Assembly: GCF_013449375.1 (NCBI RefSeq)
Contig: NZ_JACDRR010000020.1
Location: 62,001-126,000 of the forward strand
DNA: 64,000 nt
Direction of reading: 5' to 3'
Origin: Pectobacterium sp. CFBP8739
GTDB taxonomy: Bacteria; Pseudomonadota; Gammaproteobacteria; Enterobacterales; Enterobacteriaceae
Numbering within the stretch: position 1 is the first letter of the stretch; each line of letters begins with the position of its first letter. A program made the translations under genes and the position numbers. Shown here piece after piece: positions 32,223 through 41,491 of this stretch. The notes below the pieces were generated by a model. That model did not search any database, had not been told where the DNA came from, and was given only the letters and a program-made list of their open reading frames with translations.

Positions 32223-32411
32223 ACTAATAACCGTTCTACTATTAGCCAGACCTTATTTTCATAAGGTCTGGCATCTTTCTCTTTCCCGCCCAAATATCGC
32301 CATTTTGTTTCCCTAATAAAACTACGTTTTAATTATATTGAAATATTCAACCATTTCGAGATTATTTTGTGATCTGTATCTAGGTAAATAAATTACCGTT
32401 GCGTTATTATT

Positions 32412-32447
32412 GTTCTATATAGGAAACCATAGTTTTATATATAGAAC
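32412..32447. promoter_or_regulatory. Inverted repeat before the IclR-type gene
   Basis: Perfect 10-bp arms GTTCTATATA and TATATAGAAC separated by 16 bp, ending 4 bp before the regulator's ATG. It could be an autoregulatory operator or an RNA hairpin at the ribosome binding site. Confidence 0.55.
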
Positions 32448-32451
32448 AACC

Positions 32452-33240
32452 ATGAATATATTCCAACAGCTCGAACACAGTAAAGCGCCAGCAGCCGTCC
32501 GTTTGGTGATGATTATTGACTACATCGCTAAGCATGATGAAGCCAGCTTTACTGAGATTTGCACAGATTTGTCTATCCCCAAAAGCAGCGTGCACCATCT
32601 ATTAGAGGTGCTGGTTGTCACGCAATTGCTGCGCCAACGCGCAGACGGACGTTATGTTTTGGGATTAAGGCTATTCGAGCTGGGCGGTCTGGTCATAAAG
32701 AATATCGATCTGCGTAAAGACACCATTAACTTTATGCATGAGTTGGTCAAAGAAACGGAATTGACCTGCCATCTCGGCATTCTGGACGGCGATAACGGTT
32801 TCTTTCTGAGTAAAGTGGAATCTCCCAAGGCTATTGTAAAAACATCCTGGGAAGGGAAGAAAATTGTTTTTAACCGTATGTCTCTGGGAAAAGTGTTATT
32901 AGCCTGGCTGCCACAGGAAAGAATTGACGCCTTGATTGCTGATTGTACTTTTGAATATTTAACACCCCGAACCATTACCAAAAAAGAAGATTTCCTCGAG
33001 CACCTGAAAACCGTCAAGGAACAAGGCTGGGCAATCGACGACGGCGAAGATATCGAAGAGATCTGCTGCATGGCCGCGCCGATTTTTAACCAAAACGGTG
33101 AGGTCATCGCCGCCATCGGTGTTAACGGTATGCAATCACAATATGCGAATGGAAAAAAAGAGAAGCATCTGGCAAGCCTGATTAAAACCAGCAAAGCGAT
33201 TACCGCGCATATTAACAGTAGGAATATTGATATCAGATAA
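32452..33240 (+). CDS. IclR-family transcriptional regulator
   Basis: A 262-residue IclR protein: N-terminal winged HTH (FTEICTDLSIPKSSVHHLLEVL) and C-terminal effector domain (MSLGKVLLAWLPQER, WAIDDGEDIEEICCMAAPIF, IAAIGVNG). It is not KdgR itself, whose N-terminus differs, but it precedes kdgT-kduI on the same strand and is probably their local regulator sensing a pectin-derived sugar acid. The ATG at 32452 has no clear Shine-Dalgarno and lies right behind a 10-bp inverted repeat. Confidence 0.82.
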   Translation: MNIFQQLEHSKAPAAVRLVMIIDYIAKHDEASFTEICTDLSIPKSSVHHLLEVLVVTQLLRQRADGRYVLGLRLFELGGLVIKNIDLRKDTINFMHELVKETELTCHLGILDGDNGFFLSKVESPKAIVKTSWEGKKIVFNRMSLGKVLLAWLPQERIDALIADCTFEYLTPRTITKKEDFLEHLKTVKEQGWAIDDGEDIEEICCMAAPIFNQNGEVIAAIGVNGMQSQYANGKKEKHLASLIKTSKAITAHINSRNIDIR

Positions 33241-33539
33241 AACATTCATCGTCGCTTTTCATAATTAAAAACTCTGGCTTATTAAAACAATCCAGAAATA
33301 ATGACACGCAAAAAGCGTGACGGACACGCATGACATAATTACCTGTAAATGCTAATACGCATTACGGGAAGGCCATTTATACCTGAAAAATGGCTAAAAC
33401 CATAAAAATCAAGATAACGAAGAGTATTCATTATCAATTTAGTAATAAGGGTAACCATCTTCACTATTTAATGAAATCGGGTAATAACCGCTTAGGTTTT
33501 ATTTACCTCTATTTATTATTTTATATCAATCATCTCTCT

Positions 33540-33554
33540 GCTTTCACTGAAAGC
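33540..33554. promoter_or_regulatory. Short palindrome upstream of kdgT
   Basis: GCTTTCACTGAAAGC has 7-bp arms about one base and lies 37 bp before the kdgT ATG in a 351-bp AT-rich gap. It could be an operator for the neighbouring IclR-type regulator. No KdgR-like or other known site was recognised in the rest of the gap. Confidence 0.35.
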
Positions 33555-33591
33555 GGGCTGAATATCTTTTTATTTTTAAATGAGGTCTGTT

Positions 33592-34548
33592 ATGAAAATC
33601 AAACAAGCTATTGATAAAATCCCAGGGGGATTAATGCTGGTGCCGCTCTTTTTGGGCGCGATCTGTAATACCTTTACGCCAGGGGCGGGGAAATATTTAG
33701 GGTCTTTCAGCAACGGCCTGATTACTGGCACGATTCCTATTTTGGCGGTCTGGTTTTTCTGCATGGGCGCGTCCATTGAACTTAAAGCGACGGGAACGAT
33801 GTTGAAAAAATCAGGCGTTCTGGTGATAACCAAACTCGCCACCGCCTGGGTGGTCGCGCTGATTGCAGGTACATTCTTGCCGGGAGACGGTATCCAAAAC
33901 GGTATGCTGGCTGGAATTTCCGTACTGGCTCTGGTCGCGGCAATGGACATGACAAACGGCGGTTTGTACGCGGCATTGATGAACCAATACGGCTCGAAAG
34001 AAGAGGCAGGCGCGTTTGTGCTGATGTCTCTGGAATCCGGCCCGTTAATGACTATGGTTATTCTGGGAGCCAGCGGTATCGCGACCTTTGAACCTCAGCT
34101 ATTTGTCGGTGCCGTCCTGCCTTTCCTGATTGGCTTTACACTGGGTAACCTCGACCCGGACCTGAGAAAACTGTTCGGTAATTCCGTACAAACGCTGATT
34201 CCTTTCTTCGCCTTTGCGTTGGGCAACACGATTAATTTAGCGGTGATCCTCCAAACGGGCTTCGCAGGAATCTTCCTCGGCGTATTGGTCATTGTTGTTA
34301 CCGGTATTCCGTTGATTCTGGCGGATAAATTTATCGGCGGCGGTAATGGCACCGCAGGTGTAGCGGCATCCAGCAGCGCAGGCGCTGCCGTCGCCACACC
34401 GCTGCTCATCGCCAATATGGCGCCAGAATTCGCGCCGGTCGCTCAACAAGCGACAGCGCTCGTCGCCACCAGTGTGATCGTGACATCAGTATTGGTGCCC
34501 ATCATCACGGCATTATGGGCAAAACGCTTTTCACCTAAACACGCATAA
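33592..34548 (+). CDS. kdgT: 2-keto-3-deoxygluconate permease
   Basis: A 318-residue multi-spanning membrane protein (about 10 hydrophobic segments) matching Kdg[54 protein letters not shown]-like segment and the Gly/Ala-rich [15 protein letters not shown] near the C-terminus. It imports 2-keto-3-deoxygluconate, the end product of pectate breakdown, by proton symport. GAGG precedes the ATG. kduI follows 12 bp later in the same operon. Confidence 0.92.
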   Translation: MKIKQAIDKIPGGLMLVPLFLGAICNTFTPGAGKYLGSFSNGLITGTIPILAVWFFCMGASIELKATGTMLKKSGVLVITKLATAWVVALIAGTFLPGDGIQNGMLAGISVLALVAAMDMTNGGLYAALMNQYGSKEEAGAFVLMSLESGPLMTMVILGASGIATFEPQLFVGAVLPFLIGFTLGNLDPDLRKLFGNSVQTLIPFFAFALGNTINLAVILQTGFAGIFLGVLVIVVTGIPLILADKFIGGGNGTAGVAASSSAGAAVATPLLIANMAPEFAPVAQQATALVATSVIVTSVLVPIITALWAKRFSPKHA

Positions 34549-34560
34549 AAAGGTAACAAA

Positions 34561-35397
34561 ATGGACGTACGACAAAGTGTACACAGTGAACACGCGAAAA
34601 CGCTTGATACCACTGAGCTGAGAAAGAAATTTCTGATTGAGCAGATATTTACGCCAAATCAGTACACCATGACTTACAGCCATATCGACCGTATTGTGGT
34701 GGGCGGAATTATGCCCGTGGATGGCGAGATCACGTTTGACGACGGTATCGGCAAACAGTTTGGCGTGAGCTATTTTCTCGAGCGGCGCGAGCTGGGGCTG
34801 ATTAATATCGGCGGCCCAGCCAACATTGTTATCGACGGCACAAGCTATCAGGTTGGCAATGAAGAAGCGCTCTATGTTGGAAAAGGTGCCAAAGCCTTAG
34901 CATTCAGCAGCCTGGACAAAGCCAGGCCAGCCAAACTGTATTATAACAGCGCCCCAGCGCATGCCGTTTACCCGACACGCATCATCACGCAGGATGACGC
35001 GATCAAAGCCCCGCTGGGCGATGTGAAAACCTGCAACAAGCGGACGATTTGCAAATACCTGGTGCCGGAAGTGCTGGACACCTGCCAGTTGAGCATGGGA
35101 TTAACGCGTCTAGCGGAAGGCAGCAACTGGAACTCCATGCCGACACATACCCATGAACGCAGAATGGAAGTGTACTTCTATTTTGATATGGCGGAAGACA
35201 CCATTATCTTCCACATGATGGGTGAACCGCATGAAACACGCCATCTGGTGATGCATAACGAGCAGGCGGTGATCTCCCCCAGTTGGTCGATTCACACCGG
35301 CGTCGGTACGAAAAACTACGCCTTCATCTGGGGTATGATCGGCGAAAACCTGACGTTTGACGATATGGACCATATCGCGATGTTGGATTTACGCTAA
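34561..35397 (+). CDS. kduI: 5-dehydro-4-deoxy-D-glucuronate isomerase (KduI)
   Basis: A 278-residue cupin-type zinc isomerase converting 5-keto-4-deoxyuronate to 2,5-diketo-3-deoxygluconate in pectin catabolism. The metal-binding [15 protein letters not shown] (about 195-209) and the later SWSIHTGVG His are intact. The neighbour kdgT feeds the same pathway one step later, so the two genes form a small pectin-use operon ended by a hairpin. Confidence 0.94.
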   Translation: MDVRQSVHSEHAKTLDTTELRKKFLIEQIFTPNQYTMTYSHIDRIVVGGIMPVDGEITFDDGIGKQFGVSYFLERRELGLINIGGPANIVIDGTSYQVGNEEALYVGKGAKALAFSSLDKARPAKLYYNSAPAHAVYPTRIITQDDAIKAPLGDVKTCNKRTICKYLVPEVLDTCQLSMGLTRLAEGSNWNSMPTHTHERRMEVYFYFDMAEDTIIFHMMGEPHETRHLVMHNEQAVISPSWSIHTGVGTKNYAFIWGMIGENLTFDDMDHIAMLDLR

Positions 35398-35430
35398 TCC
35401 GCCAGCGGTTACCGCGATCGTAAAATACAG

Positions 35431-35457
35431 CAGGGTGAGCCTCGTTCACCCTGTTTT
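35431..35457 (+). terminator. Terminator after kduI
   Basis: 8-bp stem CAGGGTGA / TCACCCTG, 7-nt loop, followed by TTTT. The following 240 bp to ansB shows no other feature. Confidence 0.85.
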
Positions 35458-35695
35458 AATACCGCGTCAGTAGGACGTTTCATGACGTCATTCCGGGTTA
35501 TCAACACCCGTCGCCCCTCTCCCCCCTTCACTGCCGCTGCGCTCACCATTGCGGTGCAATTTAGCCGCCAACGCCCCACGCGGTGCACCAAACCAAAGAC
35601 TCTCCGTGATTAATTAGCAGGGTAATAGATGAATACGCATTGGTATAGAAGTTGCTTTGTTCTTATTTTCCCATACCAAAAACAAGGATCTGCGA

Positions 35696-36745
35696 ATGCA
35701 ACTCTCATCTATCGCCCGCACCATCACCGCCGCCTGTCTGATGCTGTCGTCTCATGCGCTATTGGCCGATGACGTCAAACCTGGCGTCACGATATACGCG
35801 ACAGGGGGGACCATCGCCGGAAAGGCAGAATCCAATACGGCTACGACAGGCTATCAGGCTGGCGCGATCGGCATTCAGGAGTTGCTGAACGCCGTGCCGG
35901 CTATTGGCGATGTCGCGACGGTGACAGGCGAACAGATCGCCAACACCGCCAGCGGCAATATCGACCAGGCCATTTTGTTGAAGCTATCCAAAGCAATTAA
36001 CAAACAGTTAGGTGATGCCAATACGCATGGCGTCGTCATCACTCACGGCACCGACACGTTGGAAGAAACGGCATTCTTTTTGGATCTGACGGTAAAAAGC
36101 GAGAAACCAGTGGTTATCGTCGGTGCAATGCGCCCTGCCACCGCCATCAGCGCGGACGGCTCCATGAACCTGCTGGAAGCGGTCACGCTGGCGTCGAGCA
36201 AGAACGCAGAAAAACGCGGCGCGATGGTGCTGCTGAACGATCGCATCGGCTCCGCCTTCTACACCACCAAAACCAATGCCACCTCGTTGGACACGTTCAA
36301 AGCCAATGAACAAGGCTATCTGGGCGCATTCTACGGCGGCGTACCGCGCTTCTTCTACCAGCCAGCCGCCCCCGAGAACAAGCCATTCTTTGACGTAAGT
36401 AATAAGGAAGCGCTGGCGAAGGTCGACATTCTGTACAGCTATCAGGATCAAGACAGCGGCCTGCTGAATGCCGCGATTGAACAGGGCGCAAAAGGCATCA
36501 TTATCGCGGGTAGCGGTAACGGCTCTACGCCAACGCGTATCAAAGAAGACATCAAGAAAGCCGTCGCGAAAGGCATTCCCGTGGTGATCAGCACCCGTAC
36601 TGGCAACGGCTATGTGACCGATAAGAAGAAAGACGGCGCTATCGGCAGTGGATTCTACAACCCGCAGAAAGCACGCATTCTGCTTTCACTGGCACTGTCT
36701 AACGGCGACGACATCGAGAAAATCCGCAGCTATTTCGAGCAGTAA
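35696..36745 (+). CDS. ansB: Periplasmic type II L-asparaginase
   Basis: A 349-residue asparaginase with a Sec signal peptide ending near ALLADD. The active-site motifs are YATGGTIAGKAES (first catalytic Thr) and VVITHGTDTLEETAFFL (second Thr, Asp). It hydrolyses asparagine to aspartate and ammonia in the periplasm. The ATG at 35696 has AAGGA 7 bp upstream; in-frame codons before it lack a signal-peptide logic. Single gene with its own terminator. Confidence 0.92.
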   Translation: MQLSSIARTITAACLMLSSHALLADDVKPGVTIYATGGTIAGKAESNTATTGYQAGAIGIQELLNAVPAIGDVATVTGEQIANTASGNIDQAILLKLSKAINKQLGDANTHGVVITHGTDTLEETAFFLDLTVKSEKPVVIVGAMRPATAISADGSMNLLEAVTLASSKNAEKRGAMVLLNDRIGSAFYTTKTNATSLDTFKANEQGYLGAFYGGVPRFFYQPAAPENKPFFDVSNKEALAKVDILYSYQDQDSGLLNAAIEQGAKGIIIAGSGNGSTPTRIKEDIKKAVAKGIPVVISTRTGNGYVTDKKKDGAIGSGFYNPQKARILLSLALSNGDDIEKIRSYFEQ

Positions 36746-36771
36746 TCGCAGGGTTAGGCGGTAGTAATAAA

Positions 36772-36807
36772 GTATCCCGCAGTGTGAATCTGTCGGGATA
36801 CCTTTTT
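36772..36807 (+). terminator. Terminator after ansB
   Basis: GTATCCCG / CGGGATAC stem followed by CTTTTT. Confidence 0.85.
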
Positions 36808-36838
36808 AAAACAACGAATTATTTTCACGATGGCCGCG

Positions 36839-37393
36839 TTAGTAATCCAGTTCTACCGGTACGGGGTAATCCTGCAATTTGGCCGCCCCGCCTAACGTCT
36901 CACGAATCGTGGCAGAATAGCGCGTGGTTTCCATTCCACCGACAAGATTATCCAGCTCGCTAAAGGCAAAGCGTAATGAACGGTTATGCGCCCAACGTTC
37001 CAACGGTGCCAGATGATAGGTGAAATACACCACCGTCAGTTCCTGATTCACACGATCGATTTTCTCAATACGGCTCACCTGCATACGCCCGTAGCACAGG
37101 TCACCGTTCTGATGCCAATTCTTCTCACCGACAGGCGATAACCGATAGACCTTGCCTGTACCTTCCGGCGTCGCGTGTGCCAACCCCGCGTCCACCAGCG
37201 CGTGTAAACGTCCACGGTTCCAGGGCGCATCCCCTTTAGGGCTATGAACCGGCCACTGTTTCTCACCTAAACACAGCGGTGGCTCAGCATCAAAAAATTC
37301 CTGTATGCGTTGCAGGTAGTCCTGCTCACTGTGCTGCGCCCATGCTGAGGAGGATGCCAATAACCCCAATGCCATCAATACCGATATTTTCAT
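36839..37393 (-). CDS. Secreted protein of unknown function, third gene of the CarG-like operon
   Basis: A 184-residue protein with a clear signal peptide (MKISVLMALGLLASSSAWAQ). The mature part has two cysteines (PLCLGEKQW and GDLCYGRMQ) that could form a disulfide, and a conserved-looking YFTYHLAPLERWAHNRSLRFAF. I do not recognise the family. The start overlaps the CarG-like stop (ATGA type), so the proteins are made together and probably act in the same compartment. Confidence 0.7.
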   Translation of the reverse strand: MKISVLMALGLLASSSAWAQHSEQDYLQRIQEFFDAEPPLCLGEKQWPVHSPKGDAPWNRGRLHALVDAGLAHATPEGTGKVYRLSPVGEKNWHQNGDLCYGRMQVSRIEKIDRVNQELTVVYFTYHLAPLERWAHNRSLRFAFSELDNLVGGMETTRYSATIRETLGGAAKLQDYPVPVELDY

Positions 37394-37923
37394 TTTGTCA
37401 GCATTGCCTCATCCACTTCCTTGTAGGCCTCATCAGCTGATTGATAAGACTGCTGCGTGACGACCCGCTTACGCACCGACCATTCATAGAGCGGCACACC
37501 GGGATCATCCTGTGAAGATTTAAAATCATGAATCGTTAGCATGACTTTTGTGAAATCAAAGATGTTCTCACCCTGCTTACTGGCCGTGACCAAAAAATAA
37601 CGCTTTCCCGACAAAAACAAGCGATTATCTTGCACGAGGAAATCCGCCGTAGCGGACAAACGATAATCAAACCAAGTAAAGGTGTCACTGTTAGCGACGG
37701 GCATGATGCTATGCCCGCCATCTGGACGTTGGACAAAAAACGTCATACCAAGATTAGGGTGGGATGTATTGTTATCAAACTGGGCAACGACAACATAGTC
37801 TTCCCCGTCGTCCTGATTGAGATCGAGGCGGTTGATGCCGTCTTTCAATGTCACAGGAGAGAATGCGGCAGCCGCGCCACTGATAGCACAAAACAGCAGC
37901 CCCCCAACAAATTTATTTTGCAT
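37390..37923 (-). CDS. CarG-like periplasmic protein (carbapenem self-resistance family)
   Basis: A 177-residue secreted protein: signal peptide, then DGINRLDLNQDDGEDYVVVAQ, FFVQRPDGG, FDYRLSATADFLVQ and YEWSVRK. The order of these elements resembles CarG of Pectobacterium, one of two periplasmic proteins giving intrinsic resistance to the organism's own carbapenem. No car biosynthetic gene is in the window, so it would be an orphan immunity-type protein. Overlaps both neighbours (11 bp and 4 bp). Family assignment is from memory of the CarG pattern and is moderate. Confidence 0.55.
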   Translation of the reverse strand: MQNKFVGGLLFCAISGAAAAFSPVTLKDGINRLDLNQDDGEDYVVVAQFDNNTSHPNLGMTFFVQRPDGGHSIMPVANSDTFTWFDYRLSATADFLVQDNRLFLSGKRYFLVTASKQGENIFDFTKVMLTIHDFKSSQDDPGVPLYEWSVRKRVVTQQSYQSADEAYKEVDEAMLTK

Positions 37924-38806
37924 CCAGCGTCCTTACTAAGCGAAAACCAATATCTGGCATGAAAAAGCCGGGCGTATGCAGATCGCAACTTGCCAGGCTG
38001 TGCGTCAATTCCAGATAACTTCCGCCGCAAAAGTAATACATCGTTTTGCCGCCCTCCACCGCATAAGACGCATTCAACCATTCGGCCACATTACCGCTCA
38101 TGTCGTAAAGCCCCAGCGCGTTGGGGCGTTTCGATGCCACAGGCACCGTACCAAACGAGGATGAATCAGCGGGAAATTGCCCCACACGCTCCGGCTGTTC
38201 ACTGCCAGCATAGCGCTGCCCGTACGTCCCTTGCGCCAGTCCTTTGCTACCCCCTCTGGCCGCAATTTGCCATTCCGCCAGCGTTGGCAAACGGTAGCCC
38301 GAAGCCTGTGGGTTCTCATGTATCACTTTTTCACTGCTATCATCCGGCGCGCGTTTTAACGTTTCGCCGTCTGCTGTCAGATAGTAAGGTGGCAGTCGTT
38401 TCTGTTCACTCAGTGCATTAGCGAAAATCAGCGCATCCCACCACGACACATTGGTGACAGGGTGAAGTCCACCGTCCTGTTCAGGCGGCAGGCAATCTTC
38501 AAAGCTAGCACCATTACAACCACCACTTAACTGGTAACCGTGCGCGTCAGCCCACACCAGCAAAGCATGGTATTGCTGATAGGTGATTTCCGTTTTCGTC
38601 ATGGCAAAAGAAGCGACTGAGGTGTTGGCATGGGCGGCATAATCTTCCACACCGAAGACCGTTCCGACATAGAAATGGCCTCCGTTGACGACAACTTCCT
38701 CCATGCCTTTGGGCTTCACATCGGTAACAGGAAGAGACGCGCTACGAGCGGTGGTAAACGCTAACCCTAAACACAAACCTAAAAAGATAAAACGGTTCTT
38801 AAACAT
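37913..38806 (-). CDS. Secreted SUMF1/FGE-sulfatase-domain protein
   Basis: A 297-residue protein: signal peptide to about residue 24, then a formylglycine-generating-enzyme-type domain (MTKTEITYQQYHALLVW, HPVTNVSWWDALIFANALS, GYRLPTLAEWQIAARGGS, NALGLYDMSGNVAEWLNASY, PDIGFRLVR). The SYLC-HxSYC copper-binding pair of true FGE is not present (GGSYLELTHSLASC), so it is probably a non-catalytic C-type-lectin-fold relative. First gene of a three-gene secreted-protein operon. ATG at 38806 has GGATGG upstream; 38812 is an alternative. Confidence 0.82.
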   Translation of the reverse strand: MFKNRFIFLGLCLGLAFTTARSASLPVTDVKPKGMEEVVVNGGHFYVGTVFGVEDYAAHANTSVASFAMTKTEITYQQYHALLVWADAHGYQLSGGCNGASFEDCLPPEQDGGLHPVTNVSWWDALIFANALSEQKRLPPYYLTADGETLKRAPDDSSEKVIHENPQASGYRLPTLAEWQIAARGGSKGLAQGTYGQRYAGSEQPERVGQFPADSSSFGTVPVASKRPNALGLYDMSGNVAEWLNASYAVEGGKTMYYFCGGSYLELTHSLASCDLHTPGFFMPDIGFRLVRTLDAK

Positions 38807-39030
38807 AACCATCCATGTTGCGTGTACTAAAAAGAGACTATCGTCTTGTAATTGATTACCTAAGTCTACGCCTCTGTCGAAGGTTTGTGCTAGCGACACG
38901 TTTCATTACCGTAGGCGTCAACGTGACCTGTTGTTGATAGGAAAGAATACGATAGAAAAAAACATGATAGGAAAAGCAGCATCGGACGCCAAAACAGCAC
39001 GTCCGATGCGAGTACCGCTAACGTAGTGGT

Positions 39031-40302
39031 TTACTCCCCACGCAGCGCGGTAGCAGGTGATTGACGGTAAGACAACATCGCCGGAATCGTGAGGACGACA
39101 GCGGCGACCAGCAACAGGAGCAGAACGAAATGGAGGTCTTCCCATTCCAACGTCACTGGCAGGACGAAACCGCTTTTCTCGCTCATGACCACCGCAATCG
39201 CACGGGCGGCAAGGTAGCCCAGACCGACACCCAGCAGTACGCCGACACTCACCAGCGACATCAGTCCGCTCCAAATCAGCGTGAAAATGCCGTAGCGCGG
39301 TGCGCCAAAGGCACGCAGTGCGCCGATCTGTTTCTGCCGCTGACGCAGATGAATCACCGCCACCATCGCCACCGCGACGCCCACTAATCCCTGTGTTCCC
39401 AGTGAGATATAGGTCAGCAATTCACGAATGTCGCCCAGCATCGAGTAGAGTTTCACCAGCACTTCACCGGGGAACACCGCCAGCGTCGTGTTGCTGCGAT
39501 ACAGCGACCGCAACTGATAGGCACCTGCAATGGTTTTCGGTTTCACCACAATCGCGGGCAATCCCGCCTGATGCACATGGTCGTGCTCTTCTGCCTCGTC
39601 GTGATCATCGGCATGCGGCTCGCCTTCTGCATGTGCTGTTTCCTGCTTATCATGCTCGTCATGCGCATCGTCCGCGCCATGTGGTGGATGGATGCCATGT
39701 ACCCGCCATACCGCGTTCACCGGCACCAGAATCGCTTTATCCCACGCGCTGCCGTCAGCAGGTAACACGCCGACCACGGTGTAGGTGACGTCATCGTGCG
39801 CATGTGCCCCTTCCGTCCCCACCTGACCATGAATCGGGCTGAACGTGCTCCCCACTCTCAGCCCCGTTTGCTCGCCGACTACGGCTTCAAAGTCATCGTT
39901 GAACACGCGTCCGGCGATGAGCTGCCGCTTACCGTTATCCGTAACCAGCGGTGGCGTGGTACCGACAATCGGCATTCCCTGATAGAAATCACCAAACGCG
40001 ACCGGGGCCGCCCAGGCCACCAGCGGGTTCTTTTCCAGATCGGCCAGCACCTGCGCAGGAATCAGCGTCAGCGCGGACGGTTGCAAAAACACAGATGACA
40101 GCACCAGTTGGGTTTCACTCCCCGGCGCGCCGATCACCAAATCGAAACGGTCAGCGGCTTTGGCACTGCCCATGCGCAACGCCCTTTCTTGCAAGCTCAC
40201 CGAAATACTTAATGCTGTCGCCACCGCGATCAGTAATACCACGACCAGCACACCCGGCCAGAGCCGACGCCAGTCGATCCAAATAAGACGCCATGGAATC
40301 AT
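39031..40302 (-). CDS. ABC transporter permease (MacB/FtsX type) with His-rich loop
   Basis: A 423-residue FtsX-type permease with TM1 near 15-37 and three C-terminal TMs (about 295-320, 345-375, 385-410). The large periplasmic region (about 40-290) contains a His/Asp/Glu-rich stretch from about residue 203 to 247 (for example HAEGEPHADDHDEAEEHDH), a likely metal-binding loop. It pairs with the ATPase upstream (4-bp overlap). This class moves lipoproteins, peptides or metals' carriers rather than small solutes across the inner membrane; the metal link is inferred. Confidence 0.85.
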   Translation of the reverse strand: MIPWRLIWIDWRRLWPGVLVVVLLIAVATALSISVSLQERALRMGSAKAADRFDLVIGAPGSETQLVLSSVFLQPSALTLIPAQVLADLEKNPLVAWAAPVAFGDFYQGMPIVGTTPPLVTDNGKRQLIAGRVFNDDFEAVVGEQTGLRVGSTFSPIHGQVGTEGAHAHDDVTYTVVGVLPADGSAWDKAILVPVNAVWRVHGIHPPHGADDAHDEHDKQETAHAEGEPHADDHDEAEEHDHVHQAGLPAIVVKPKTIAGAYQLRSLYRSNTTLAVFPGEVLVKLYSMLGDIRELLTYISLGTQGLVGVAVAMVAVIHLRQRQKQIGALRAFGAPRYGIFTLIWSGLMSLVSVGVLLGVGLGYLAARAIAVVMSEKSGFVLPVTLEWEDLHFVLLLLLVAAVVLTIPAMLSYRQSPATALRGE

Positions 40303-40991
40303 GTACGACCCTCCTGATACGGCGTGTCCGCCACAAGGCGCCCTTTTTCCAGTTTAATACAGCGCGACATCTGTGAAGCCAGACGCGCATCGTGCGTAAT
40401 GGCAATAAGCGTGGCGCGATTCTCACGCGCTAGCGTCACCAGCAGATCGGCAATCTGCTCGCCGCTCTGCGCATCCAGACTGGCTGTTGGTTCATCGGCG
40501 ACGATGATGTCGGGCTGGCTGAGCAACGCTCTCGCGACGGCAACCCGCTGCTTCTCGCCGCGTGATAGCACTTCAATAGGACGTTTCGCGGTATTCAGCC
40601 CCACCTGTGCCAGCAAATCCGCTGCCCGCTGCCTGAGCGACGCGGGTATCCGCCAGTGGTGAAACTGTGCAGGCAACAAGACGTTCTCCAACGCATTCAG
40701 ACCGGGAAAAAGGTGGAAATCCTGCATCACCAACCCAATATGCTGTGCCCGCCAGCGGTCACGTTCCGCTTCGTTCATCTGCCAAATATCCTGCTTTTCC
40801 CACTGTACACAGCCCGTTCCGCTGTGATCCATCCCAGTAATGGCATTCACCAGTGTGGTTTTGCCAGAACCGGAAGGACCCATCACCGCGACCCGCTCAC
40901 CAGACCGAATAGATAACGCGGGAATATCCAGCACGGCCTCGGATGTATCCGGGAAGGTCACACTTAGGTGTTGAATCAATAACTCCGCCAT
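40299..40991 (-). CDS. ABC transporter ATP-binding protein (LolD/MacB type)
   Basis: A 230-residue ATPase: Walker A GPSGSGKTTLV (about 38-48), signature LSRGEKQRVAVARALL, Walker B DIIVADEPTASLDA and the switch His in ITHDA. The LolD-like length fits an MacB-type transporter. Overlaps the permease gene by 4 bp. Confidence 0.92.
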   Translation of the reverse strand: MAELLIQHLSVTFPDTSEAVLDIPALSIRSGERVAVMGPSGSGKTTLVNAITGMDHSGTGCVQWEKQDIWQMNEAERDRWRAQHIGLVMQDFHLFPGLNALENVLLPAQFHHWRIPASLRQRAADLLAQVGLNTAKRPIEVLSRGEKQRVAVARALLSQPDIIVADEPTASLDAQSGEQIADLLVTLARENRATLIAITHDARLASQMSRCIKLEKGRLVADTPYQEGRT

Positions 40992-40999
40992 CAGCGCTC

Positions 41000-41479
41000 C
41001 TAAAGGGTATCGAACGTGGCTTCACGCAATCGCAGCAGGCTAACAAAACCTGTTTCAGGATCGGTCCACGATCCGTGCTCCAGCACGCCTTCTACCTCAA
41101 TCATGGTGTTGTTCTGTACGAAAGTCTGACGTTTAGCGAGATAGACAACGACAATATCTTCAGGCCAGTCCGCATCAGACGAACAGAAGGGGCACAGCGC
41201 CATCGGCATTTTGGTTAAAACAAAGAATTGTGACTCCGCCTTGAGGGGCGGTGCCATAAAGCCGCGCATCTTGACCTGTTTACCGGAGAGCGCTTTGACA
41301 TCATTGGAGAATTCCAGGCCCAGCACGCCGTAAGAGGCGTACAGCTTATCGAAGGAGAGTTCAGACTGCACGGCTTTCACTGGGGCAATACCGCCGAGAA
41401 GGAGGAGCACCAGCACCGCGCGCAGCCAGGAGAATAAAAGCGGGGTTGCCCCCGCTTTGCTGCATTTCGCATTATTCAT
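41000..41479 (-). CDS. Secreted protein with CPFC motif, metal-module partner
   Basis: A 159-residue protein with an N-terminal signal sequence or anchor (LLFSWLRAVLVLLLLGGIA) and a probable OB-like domain (GKQVKMRGFMAPPL ... CPFCSSDADWPEDIVVVY). The layout recalls DUF3299-type proteins found next to His-rich ABC transporters in zinc-responsive operons, as I recall for Pseudomonas. CPFC could bind metal or be redox-active. Located between the ABC genes (8 bp) and the phosphatase (12 bp). Confidence 0.65.
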   Translation of the reverse strand: MNNAKCSKAGATPLLFSWLRAVLVLLLLGGIAPVKAVQSELSFDKLYASYGVLGLEFSNDVKALSGKQVKMRGFMAPPLKAESQFFVLTKMPMALCPFCSSDADWPEDIVVVYLAKRQTFVQNNTMIEVEGVLEHGSWTDPETGFVSLLRLREATFDTL

Positions 41480-41491
41480 CGCGTTATCGGA

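Noticed and set aside
33390-33614. 74-codon open frame upstream of kdgT
   Set aside because: Runs into the kdgT start region, has no ribosome binding site and reads like random AT-rich sequence.
37913-38806. Active formylglycine-generating enzyme
   Set aside because: The copper-binding cysteine pair of true FGE is not present, so only the fold is claimed.
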